A program made the translations under genes and the position numbers. Of a DNA stretch of 64,000 nucleotides, positions 55,730-64,000 are shown piece by piece (positions within the stretch are counted from its first letter, which is position 1; the number at the start of each line of letters is the position of its first letter). Under the pieces are notes generated by a model that was given only the letters and a program-made list of their open reading frames with translations, was not told where the DNA came from and searched no databases. The stretch spans positions 3,658,001 through 3,722,000 of the forward strand of contig OX387606.1 in assembly GCA_947568835.1 (NCBI GenBank), in the 5' to 3' direction. The DNA is from Protonemura montana. Taxonomy: Eukaryota; Arthropoda; Insecta; Plecoptera; Nemouridae.

Positions 55730-58700
55730 TCAGAGAAACTTGGTATTGCCGCGGGAGAATCTGTCGTCAAGTAGCTGTGCCTTCTTGAGCACTGCGTTCT
55801 TCTGGGCTTCATCAAACCGGTTTGCCTGTAGGTCCTTGTCTCTGTCGAATGGCCGCCGCACTTTCTTCTCGCCTTTGCGTGCCTCTGCTTCTTTCTGCGG
55901 AAGCAAAACACGACTGCCATTGTAAAGCACTAAGTAAAAATACTAGAAAAGGAATTTGCCAGTGGCTGATATCCATGCTTCAAATGATGTCGGCGCATTA
56001 ACTATATCAATGGCACCAAGAGTCATCAAGACACCAAGCCTAAAATGAATGGAACAACTATATTTTGTAAATTCTGCTTTGGTTATAATTGACCTACATT
56101 ATTCCAGCTGCATCCAAATTGCAAACTCGACTGAAATGATTGGCAAAGATGAAGAGGGAAACACTGAACAAAGGTAAAAGGAAAAGGGTACTATCATCAC
56201 AAAGCTGACCCAGTAGAACCCACTTTTTGCTTCTTGCGCAGCTTCTTCTGATGTATCTCGACCAGCGACTCTTTCCGTTTCTTCTTGTTGTGTTTGTCGG
56301 TGATCTTCTGCATGCGCCGGTCACGTTCGGCCTGCTCCACCTGCAGCTGGATTGCTGAGCTCGAGCATTCTGCTTCCTGGCGTTAAAAAAAGGAAGGTTG
56401 CGTTAGGAAAAGGTTAGGATACAATGATAAGAGAAAGATATGCCTTTCACAAAGTTGAGTAGACAGCAACCGAGAACTTTAAAGATTATCTAGCGTGCTC
56501 AACGAGTGTGCTGCCTATTGCTTTGGGGAGGCTTGCCACATGCAAAACGTCTGTTTATACTGCAGAAGAGAATCATACGGTACATGGCAAGGGCCAGCAG
56601 TAACCCTTGCGCCCCAGTTTACATGAAGGACTCGTGCAGACCTTTTTTCAAATGTTTTTCTATTTTAAGTCTACCTTGTCTCTTCATACAGACTCTTATC
56701 ATCTTGACAGCCCAGAACATTTATCGGTTGAAAACCGATGCTATGGTCCATGAGCATAACACTAGATGTAAGCGAGACATTAGATTAGCATCTGACAAAC
56801 CATAAATGTACCAAAGTCCTCTAGATGTGGGTTCGAAACTCTACAACGCCTTACCGAGTAATTTTACAACAATGTCAATCGAAATTTTGCAACTAAGATT
56901 AGAAACTTATTTACAAGAGAAATGTTTTTACTCTACAGAAGAATACCTGCGTGACACCACACAAATGTATAAATAAGTATATACAAATTACTGTTTCTTC
57001 TCTCTCTTTATTTATGATGTTTTTTTAGTGAACTGACTATGTTTGTAAGCCAACAAAAATGTATCTAAGATCTGTAAATATTACTTTATTGTATTGTATT
57101 TATTTTATTTTCTATTGCATTGGACATGCTCATACCCGGAAGGATCAATCGAACAATCAAATAAAAAATAAATAAAAATACGTAAGAAGTTTCTACATGT
57201 ATGAATGGATTGCATATTTCACAAACTAGCTTTTAGATGAGGTTTTTTTTTTAATTCCTTATTCTATCTTACTTGCAAATGGGAATTACTCGATGAAACA
57301 GAATACAAGGATTGATCTTGTGGTCGAGGGCACCTTTCAAAGTTTGTATCAAAAACCTATAAAAAGCTCTTGGGGAGTTAAAAAATTAGAGTGTAGAAAG
57401 ACTGGTGATTGAATGGTGTGGTTACCGGCTGCGGCTTTCGCTCGGTGCCAGGCACATGCGTCCAGACGGAGCGATCCCCCATTTCGGGTCGAGCCCGAGC
57501 TCGGAACTGCCGAGGTCCAAGCCCGAACTCTTGAGCCCTATCAGGAGGGAGCTCCAGCATCCAGGTCTCGCGGCCGCCTTCCACAGTCTCCTCGTCCTGT
57601 CGGATAAATACATTTGAGAGGAATGGCATAGTGTTTTGACAATGGGCCACGCCGAGCTTGGCAAGAGTAATGACATGTCTGACTTGGCCTAGAAGCTAAT
57701 ATGTCGTCTAGCTAATGGCTCACCAATTCATCGACTCTTAATACGGAACTGTTTAAATCTTAAGCTATCAATAAACGAATAATAATAAGAACTAATGTAC
57801 TGCTGTATAGCTGTGCAAATATCTCCACTTGTTCCTGCTGAAGAGTTCAGCAAAGGTCTCAGTCCTGGGGCTGGATCCAAATGTGACAACAGGAGCTTGA
57901 TAATGATCAGCTGATCAGACAGCATTTCCAGATTTTCAGGGGTAGTAGCCATATTGATGGTTAGGGCTCTTTAACTATTTTTTTGGGTCTGCCCCCCCCC
58001 CCCCAGCCCCTGATGTTTTAAAAATGATCACCTAAAAACTCAAATGTTAGAAGTTTAGCTCAGTAGCTTAGTAGCTCAACTAAAGCCCAGCGAGCTCTTG
58101 TCGTAATTGCTCTAAAACCCCATAGTGAAATAACAGTCACATAAAAAGAGCCCATAGAAAAAATTAATCGAACATCTCAGCTATCAGTCCAAGGGCACAA
58201 ATTTCACAACACTTTCCATAAGCCGCAAGGTCTCACCTCCCCGCGAAGCCTTCGAGCCATCTTATCTGCACGGCGTTCCATCTCACGCTGCAGATATCCG
58301 GCATCCGGTTCAAAGCCCTCGGGCAACGGCACCGGGCCAAGAACGTCATCATCATCCTCACTATCCAGGTCTCCGGGAGGTGCCGGACCCACCGGCAGCT
58401 GCATGCCCGGGGGCAGTGCCGGGCCCATCACCTTCACGACCGGTTCTATTCGGAAGCCAGGAGGCAGGGCGGGGCCGTAGCTGATTCGTTCCTCATCTGA
58501 TTGGTCGGAACCGTGTAGTTCTAAGACTACATCATCGTCGTCATCGCTGTCTGTTAGAGGTTGGTTTGGTGAGGAGATGGGACTTTTTTGTTTAGTTGAT
58601 ATACTTGGTCCGGCATGCTGGATACTTATCGACTCTGGTTTTTGCAAGTGTGGTGGTAAGGACGGCCCTATTGACTCTGGTTTTTGCAAGTGTGGTGGTA

Positions 58701-59085
58701 AGGACGGTCCTATTGACTCTGGTTTTTGCAAGTGTGGTGGTAAGGACGGCCCTATTGACTCTGGTTTTTGCAAGTGTGGTGGTAAGGACGGCCCTATTGA
58801 CTCTGGTTTTTGCAAGTGTGGTGGTAAGGACGGTCCTATTGACTCTGGTTTTTGCAAGTGTGGTGGTAAGGACGGCCCTATTGACTCTGGTTTTTGCAAG
58901 TGTGGTGGTAAGGACGGTCCTATTGACTCTGGTTTTTGCAAGTGTGGTGGTAAGGACGGCCCTATTGACTCTGGTTTTTGCAAGTGTGGTGGTAACGACG
59001 GTCCTATTGACTCAGACTCAGAATCTGATGAGTCTGGAGCCAACAGGTGGCGCAGATGTGGAGGCAACTCTGGCCCAATCGACAT
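55730..59085 (-). CDS. GPALPP1: GPALPP motif-containing protein 1, four exons
   Basis: A conserved nuclear-type protein of unknown biochemical role, defined by GPALPP motifs and the C-terminal DUF3752 region. Exons: 59085-58237, 57596-57426, 56376-56224, 55894-55730, all phase 0; 445 residues. The N-terminal exon has GPELPPHL, nine GPSLPPHL units, then YGPALPPGFR, MGPALPPGMQ and acidic runs. The C-terminal exons match the family well: ETWMLELPPDRAQEFGLGPR, GDRSVWTHVPGTERK, ESLVEIHQKKLRKK, PFDRDKDLQANRFDEAQK, LDDRFSRGNTKFL. I chose the ATG at 59085 (MSIGPELPP); the open frame extends further but only from a TTG. It is longer than the human protein, mainly because of the repeat. Confidence 0.95.
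56490..57180 (+). mobile_element. LINE 3' fragment in a GPALPP1 intron
   Basis: The fragment encodes LFILQKRIIRYMARASSNPC and then YNALPSNFTTMSIEILQLRL with a stop between, the C-terminal part of a LINE ORF2. A 3' UTR ends GGATCAATCGAACAATC followed by AAATAAAAAATAAATAAAA. It lies antisense to GPALPP1, between exons 2 and 3. Confidence 0.8.
57993..58004 (+). repeat. Poly-C run
   Basis: About 11-12 C residues in the first intron of GPALPP1. Simple sequence. Confidence 0.8.
58631..59008 (-). repeat. Nine tandem 42-bp coding units in GPALPP1
   Basis: The period is exactly 42 bp and the unit encodes ESIGPSLPPHLQKP. Copies are nearly identical, differing mainly by one C/T site (GGCCCT or GGTCCT on the + strand); the ninth unit has AACGAC for AAGGAC. 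A partial, diverged start of the unit follows at 59009. The near-identity points to recent expansion. The period of a multiple of three keeps the frame. Confidence 0.97.
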
Positions 59086-59441
59086 CGAAACGGAGGCTGC
59101 AAAAAAAGCAGCAACTTTAGCAGGAGTACAAGTCAAGGACGTATCCTTGCCAGTGTGACAAAGGTTTCAATCAAATAACTGTGGATGACTAGATGATGCT
59201 GCAAGATTTATTGCTTGAAACAAAAGTGGTCCTGGCAACATCAAGTTAAGTAACACTCAAAGCAACTTCAGACACAACTAGCTGGCAACTTAACAAACAA
59301 CTTTACTGTATATTGTAACCAGAATTTCCATCCCACTCCCACCTTTAACAGAAATTAATGATTTATACAAATTAACAATCTCAAACTTAATCTAAACACA
59401 CCACATTTTCTAGCAAGGCAATGCATTGCCTCAAATTCTGT
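59086..59441. other. Region between GPALPP1 start and TAMM41 stop
   Basis: A 356-bp interval with the GPALPP1 promoter side and the TAMM41 3' UTR. TTTATT at 59207-59212 is AATAAA on the minus strand, a likely TAMM41 poly(A) signal about 230 bp after its stop. Confidence 0.6.
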
Positions 59442-60455
59442 CTAAGCTAGTGTCTTTGGCCGGGCTTGCATCATTTTGACCACCTTCCTTGCTGCATAGC
59501 GCACCGACTTAGTCATGCCAGCCGTCAAGATGCTCTTCAAGCTCTGTCGGACGCTCGACGCCCAGACGAGTTGCTGCAGCGACCGCAACACTAACGACCC
59601 GCACTCAGGATGCTGTGAGACATCTCGGAAGACGTCTTCGGAGTCCTGTCTCCGGCCGCCAGGTGCGGCATTCCATCGCCGGACGACTTCGCGTCTCAGA
59701 GAGTCCGGAAGCGAGGTTAGGTGCAATAGTCGGGAGTTGGCGCCAATGTCTTGGCTACAGTCACCACCAGCTGTCACTTCTAGAGACGAAGACAGTTTTT
59801 TCACGGACGACGCATACAGGCGACGGAATTCTGCGATTTGAGGCTCGACGATGTTCGAGACTTTGTTCTTGTCCTCGCCGAAAGTCATGCGAAAGTCACC
59901 GGAATATGATAAACCAGCTAGGGTGCGGTAGAATTCGACTTCGGAGAACGTTTCAGGAAGTATTAGCAGAGAGGCGTGTGCTGCAGAGAGGAGGTTGTTT
60001 TGAAGCGATGTTTTCAATTTGGCATCTGGAGACTTCAGTTCCAGTACCGGTTTGTGTAAGCGGCCGGCGAGATAGAGCTCAGACCAGTCACAAAGGTCTG
60101 CGGCGAGGTCGGCACTTGATACGACACCATACTTGACCAGCGTGCCGCTGGAGAGGGGGACTAGAGTGTTGAAGTAAACACGAGCGCTCCACTGAGTCTG
60201 CACAAACGTTATTGCATCATGGCCCAGGATTCGTAGGCCAGAGTAGTGGCTGGGATTTTGGACGATGTTCTCACGATGCCATGAATGGGGGTCGTCGACG
60301 GCGATGATCAAGTCAATCATGTTGTTTGCCGTTGCGGTGCCAGCCTGCTTGAACACTCCCGATCCGTAAGCAAAGCAAAATGATACATCTTTGGGGAGAA
60401 TCGATAGAATACCCCTGTAGACTGGCGCGATGCTGACAATTTTGTTTGCTGACAT
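59442..60455 (-). CDS. TAMM41: Mitochondrial CDP-diacylglycerol synthase TAMM41, single exon
   Basis: Tam41-type phosphatidate cytidylyltransferase of the mitochondrial inner membrane, matrix side: CTP plus phosphatidic acid gives CDP-diacylglycerol for cardiolipin. One uninterrupted exon of 337 residues. Family features: FCFAYGSGVFKQAG near the N terminus (nucleotidyltransferase-like G-S-G loop), DLIIAVDDPHSWHREN with the Asp pair, NPSHYSGLR, GVVSSADLAADLCDWSELY, AGRLHKPVLEL, LAGLSYSGDFRM, and SSVRQSLKSILTAGMTKS near the end. The start at 60455 (MSANKIV) is the first in-frame ATG; upstream in-frame codons offer only TTG. The usual gene in animals has introns, so the intronless form is notable. 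Divergent from NDUFA12. Confidence 0.95.
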   Translation of the reverse strand: MSANKIVSIAPVYRGILSILPKDVSFCFAYGSGVFKQAGTATANNMIDLIIAVDDPHSWHRENIVQNPSHYSGLRILGHDAITFVQTQWSARVYFNTLVPLSSGTLVKYGVVSSADLAADLCDWSELYLAGRLHKPVLELKSPDAKLKTSLQNNLLSAAHASLLILPETFSEVEFYRTLAGLSYSGDFRMTFGEDKNKVSNIVEPQIAEFRRLYASSVKKLSSSLEVTAGGDCSQDIGANSRLLHLTSLPDSLRREVVRRWNAAPGGRRQDSEDVFRDVSQHPECGSLVLRSLQQLVWASSVRQSLKSILTAGMTKSVRYAARKVVKMMQARPKTLA

Positions 60456-60772
60456 TCTGAAGTGTCTTGTTGACCCTGCCTGAAGGGTGTCTTGAAGTGT
60501 GTGTTGAGACGCTTCCAGCCAACTCAATTCATTTACCAGATGCTGAATTATATGCGCCTTTAAAAGGCACGCCGTTGAACGGCATTTATTTCCAAATAAT
60601 ATGTGTTAAGACAATATTTAAGTCTGGAGTGCAGGAATCGTACAGAAAGAAATTGTAACCTTACCTTCTTCGCTTGTTGATGTATGTGACTAACAGCACG
60701 ACTGCAAACGAACTATATGATGGTTGTCGTGTGTAGTGCGCACAGCGTCAACCAACAGCTGGGTTCGCAAAA
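60456..60772. promoter_or_regulatory. Probable bidirectional promoter, TAMM41 and NDUFA12
   Basis: Only 317 bp separate the divergent start codons of two nuclear genes for mitochondrial proteins. It includes a run from 60640 to 60772 with GTGTAGTGCGCACAGCG, a symmetric TGCGCA core. No TATA box is evident for either gene. This is inference from spacing and orientation. Confidence 0.55.
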
Positions 60773-61553
60773 ATGGCGTCGAAAGTTTTAGCTCTTGACA
60801 AAATCTCGAGATTATTTCAGATTTTCAAGCAACACGGCGGTATTCTGGGCACGTTGGGTAAAATTTACCGAACAGATGAAGCCAAGCTTGGTAAATTGGT
60901 AGGCGAAGACAAATATGGCAACAAATACTTCGAGAACAACATGTATTTCTATGGTAGGTCTTTCGAATGATAACTATTTTGTGATTTCCTGATCTGGAGG
61001 AATATTACAATTCCTGTAACCTAAGTCAATTGTGGATAAAAAATTGTGTGGTCTCCATTTCCTTGCTTCCACATGTTTTATACCCAAAAATCTGTTTTTT
61101 CAAGCTTCTTTAAATTTATAGGACGGAATCGGTGGGTGGACTACTCGCCGCAAGTACACATGAACTACGACGGATCGCAAGTCCCCGCTGAGTGGTTCGG
61201 ATGGCTACACTACAAGACGGATCTCCTCCCAAGCCAGGTAACATACTGGATTCTCCAAACTCTGATTCTTGCCAAAGATCAGTCTAGTTACCTGCACAGG
61301 TAGTTAATTGTACCTGCCGATTTCAAGTAAACAAAGCATTATGACATGTAATTGGGTTCAAATTATTGTGCGTTTGGTTCTGTCAGCTGTAGACCAGTGG
61401 CTTACATTGCACTTGTAATTTTAGGACCCCGGAAGACCAAAACACCCGTGGATGGCAGATCACACCGAGAACAACTCTGGCACTGAAGATGCTTACATGC
61501 CGTATAGCACAGTGCCACCCAAAATCCAAGCGTGGGTTCCCCCAAAGCCATGA
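60773..61553 (+). CDS. NDUFA12: Complex I accessory subunit NDUFA12 (B17.2), three exons
   Basis: An accessory subunit of NADH:ubiquinone oxidoreductase in the mitochondrial inner membrane, matrix arm. Exons 60773-60953, 61122-61237 and 61425-61553; 141 residues, like the 145 of the human protein. Family features: HGGILGTLGKIYRTDEAKLG, LVGEDKYGNKYFENN, RNRWVDYS, SQVPAEWFGWLHYKTDLLP, HPWMADHTENNSGT, AYMPYSTVPPKIQAWVPP. The start is the first ATG. A poly(A) signal ATTAAA lies at 61644-61649. It lacks the intron after the GKIY position that the neighbouring copy has. Confidence 0.96.
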
Positions 61554-61947
61554 GCAGCGAAACCGATTCGTGATCTGTCTTAGTCTGGCTAGGCACTATA
61601 CTATGCTGTCATGTACTGTACATAATGTTTAATTTAAAAATCAATTAAATATAGATTGTTTGAATTCAACCAAATTATTCTGTGCATTGATTTCACAACA
61701 GGTGACCAGATCTCCAGAACCTTCACCAGAACCTTTGTTATTAATGATTTTAAAATTCTGTACTTTTCAGCATTTTGAAAGAATGGACTCCTTTGGTTGT
61801 CAATACCCAAAAATATATTTTTGGATATTTCTTCTTGGCAGTGGAATCCCAAAACATTCGTTTGTTCAGTGTTCTCTCCAAATTCACTCTTTCTGCCAAA
61901 TTATTTGACAGTTGGAAAATTGACAGATTGAAAGTGTCCTTTTTAAA

Positions 61948-63954
61948 ATGGACAAGTTTGCAAAGTTTTTCAAGCTTATAGAAGCCCGTGGTGGTCTTAT
62001 GGGATCTTTAAGCCGAATTTATGTGTAAGTTGATATAGTATAGTATATAGAGCAACCACTCAACTGGTAGCCAAAACCAAAGACAACAAAATTTGATTTG
62101 GTTAACATACTTGCTACACTTTCTGAACGAAGCTTCAGATTGAAAAAATATTTTTAGACCTCTTTAATGATTGATGAATATCATACTGAAAATTAATATT
62201 TTTTTTAATCAGTCACAACCCTGTGACTGAGGGATTGCTAGGGATAACAAATGTTTCTGTGTTCTTCTCAAAGGCTTTTTTTTTCTAAAATTTGCCAAAA
62301 ATATCCATCTTGGTAATTTTTGTTTGTGTGTGAATGGTTTTGTACTGTGAGAATTGCTTTTTGACCCTAAAAAGGACCTTAACGTATGCCAACGTTTCAC
62401 TTTTGCTCAGGGCCGAAGAGTTTATTTTGGGTTAAATCATAGATGATATGTTTTCCAATGCCTATTCTCCTTAAAATGATTTTAAGACTGCTTTTTTGTT
62501 AGTCATGAAGCAATAGTTTACTTGGTACTAACAAATATCGTCCTAAGTAAAACTTATCTCGACAGCATGGACGATCTGAAAGCCGGCACTCACATGGGCA
62601 CTGACAAATACGGAAATAAGTATTACGAGAACCGCGAGTACTTTTTTGGTATGTAACTTGGTATCAAACATCTACTTCCAACTTCACATAGATAATTATA
62701 TTTAACTTCACTGATTTTTATTTATACCTCTCACACTCGGTACAGGAGGAATCGGCGTTTTAAATTCCAAACCCAAGTTAGTTCCATCGTTATCGTATCA
62801 CCAATTATTGTTGCGGACTTTTATCGGCTCTAATCTTAACGTAGAGGGTATCATTACCAACTTAGTGCATGCAGTTGTGTTTAGGTCGACACAGGTGGGT
62901 GGAGTACTGCGAGGAAGTCCACGTCAACTACGACGCCTCCCAAGTTCCCGCCGAATGGTTTGGCTGGCTGCACAGCACTACGGACTTGACACCTGATCAG
63001 GTTAGCTGCTGCTGAAGTTGTTTTATTTTGCTGTCAGTGGTGAAGCCACTGTTTCAGAGCTGCAAGGCCAGTTTATGATCAGTGAAAGTTTAAGGATGTT
63101 ACTAAGTCAGGGTAAAATTATGAATTTCATGATTCCTAAATTCTGAATCCTGTATTTTAAATAAAAACAGCTTTAATATACAGAAACTCAATATTCAAGA
63201 TTGATCGATGCTTGAAGATTGATTGCTTGCTTGGGACTAGATACAAAATTTGTAAGTGGTTAAAAACACCTAACAGTTCATAGACGAATTTGAAGAGGCT
63301 GGAATAAAATAGAAGAACGGTTATGTCCAGTACAACTGCGATTCAAACCTGCCCGGGATCCCCCTTGCCAGTCAGGAGCCTGCTAACTGTTGTCCAGGCG
63401 CACAGCCTCCCACATAGTTGATCTCCAAAGCGAGAAGAGGTTCAGCAACTCCAAACATGCATCCAATTTTCATCCCCGAGAGAAATAACATTTTGAAATT
63501 TTAAGTTTTTCTGGTTGTGATGCCAATTTAATTTCAAAACTTTTCTTCCCGCTATCTTCCCCTTGCTGATCCTGCTATCCAGAAAAACCCAGATCGTGTT
63601 TCTAGAAATGATAAAAACCACTCCAGTATGCTAGCAGGGATCAGTCAAGCAGCGCTGACTCCAAAACGACCATAAAAAAACAAGGTCAATTTAAAAAGAT
63701 GGTCAATTAACCGGCAGGACTGTAACCGGCCGGAATACTGCTGGATGGCCCCGCACACAGAGAACGGTTCCGGCACAAGCCAGCAGTACGTTCCGTATAG
63801 TACTACCGTTCCCAAGATTCATGTGTGGACGCCGCCAGGGGAAAAATGCGTTCCTGACAAAGATGGTATGGCACATGATACACTCTATCAGTCCTTGGAT
63901 ATTTATTTTAGGCTCAGGCTTTATCTTCTGTGCAAACACTTCACAACGGTCTAG
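61948..63954 (+). CDS. NDUFA12-like tandem paralogue, four exons, 3' end uncertain
   Basis: Exons 61948-62024, 62566-62648, 62885-63000 and 63718 onward join in phase to give a complete NDUFA12-type protein: ARGGLMGSLSRIY, GTHMGTDKYGNKYYENREYF, RHRWVEYCEEVHVNYDASQV, PAEWFGWLHSTTDLTP, YCWMAPHTENGSGTSQQYVP, YSTTVPKIHVWTPPGEK. It differs from its neighbour by an extra intron within the first 26 codons, by several cysteines (CEEV, DCNRPEYCW), and by a longer C terminus. Exon 4 either reads through to TAA/TAG at 63952 or is spliced at a GTATGG donor after 63865 to an exon beyond the window. It is closer to NDUFA12 than to the assembly factor NDUFAF2. Confidence 0.85.
63325..63410 (-). repeat. tRNA-like SINE fragment, inverted
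   Basis: On the minus strand GGCTGTGCGCCTGGACAAC is followed by TTAGCAGGCTCCTGACTGGC and then CAGGTTTGAATCGCAG, whose last part fits a pol III B box. It resembles the copy at 54569. It lies in the last intron of the NDUFA12-like gene. Confidence 0.4.
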
Positions 63955-64000
63955 TGAAAATGCTTTCTTCACCTGAGTGCACGTTTAAGAGTTCAAAACT

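Noticed and set aside
58577-59158. Long + strand open frames (193 and 174 codons) with cysteine-rich or valine-rich repeats
   Set aside because: They are the complement of the 42-bp repeat of GPALPP1. A repeat period divisible by three keeps several frames open on both strands, and the minus-strand frame matches a known family.
62700-62884. Extra exon in the NDUFA12-like gene near 62808
   Set aside because: Exons 2 and 3 join in phase directly and match the family. The intervening frame has no similarity.

Overview
The window is nuclear DNA of an animal, most likely an arthropod. The genes have many introns with GT..AG borders, GC-richer exons, AT-rich introns, non-LTR retrotransposons, hAT-like transposons and a 5S-rRNA-headed SINE. 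The large minus-strand gene has the RING + B-box + five-Tudor layout known from Drosophila Qin/Kumo and vertebrate RNF17. The amplified cytosolic sulfotransferases would fit a chelicerate such as a tick, or a crustacean, but I cannot fix the taxon from sequence alone. There are no prokaryotic signals, CRISPR arrays or operons.

Layout. From 418 to 29,753 (-) lies one gene of about 31 coding exons, an RNF17/Qin-type piRNA-pathway protein of about 1,990 residues. Its introns hold a nested set of mobile elements: a SINE split by a 1.8 kb hAT-like element, a fold-back element, a second hAT-like element, and a LINE that is itself split by a third one. Next come GOLT1 (31,135-32,005, -), sulfotransferase A (32,985-40,270, +) with a possible alternative first exon at 34,611, and its tandem paralogue sulfotransferase B (41,884-47,545, +). 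An unrecognised 11-exon coiled-coil gene follows (48,226-55,152, +). It converges on GPALPP1 (55,730-59,085, -), which carries a nine-unit 42-bp coding repeat. TAMM41 (59,442-60,455, -) is head to head with NDUFA12 (60,773-61,553, +). A second NDUFA12-like gene (61,948 onward, +) ends the window.

How the genes relate. RNF17/Qin acts in germline piRNA silencing of transposons and is itself loaded with transposons here. TAMM41 (cardiolipin pathway) and NDUFA12 (complex I) are both mitochondrial inner-membrane factors and share a short intergenic region that probably holds a bidirectional promoter. The sulfotransferases are tandem duplicates with identical intron phases and related upstream sequence. 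Exon models were built by hand from reading frame, splice-site motifs and phase. All junctions are phase-consistent except one in the RNF17-like gene, near 18.4-18.7 kb.
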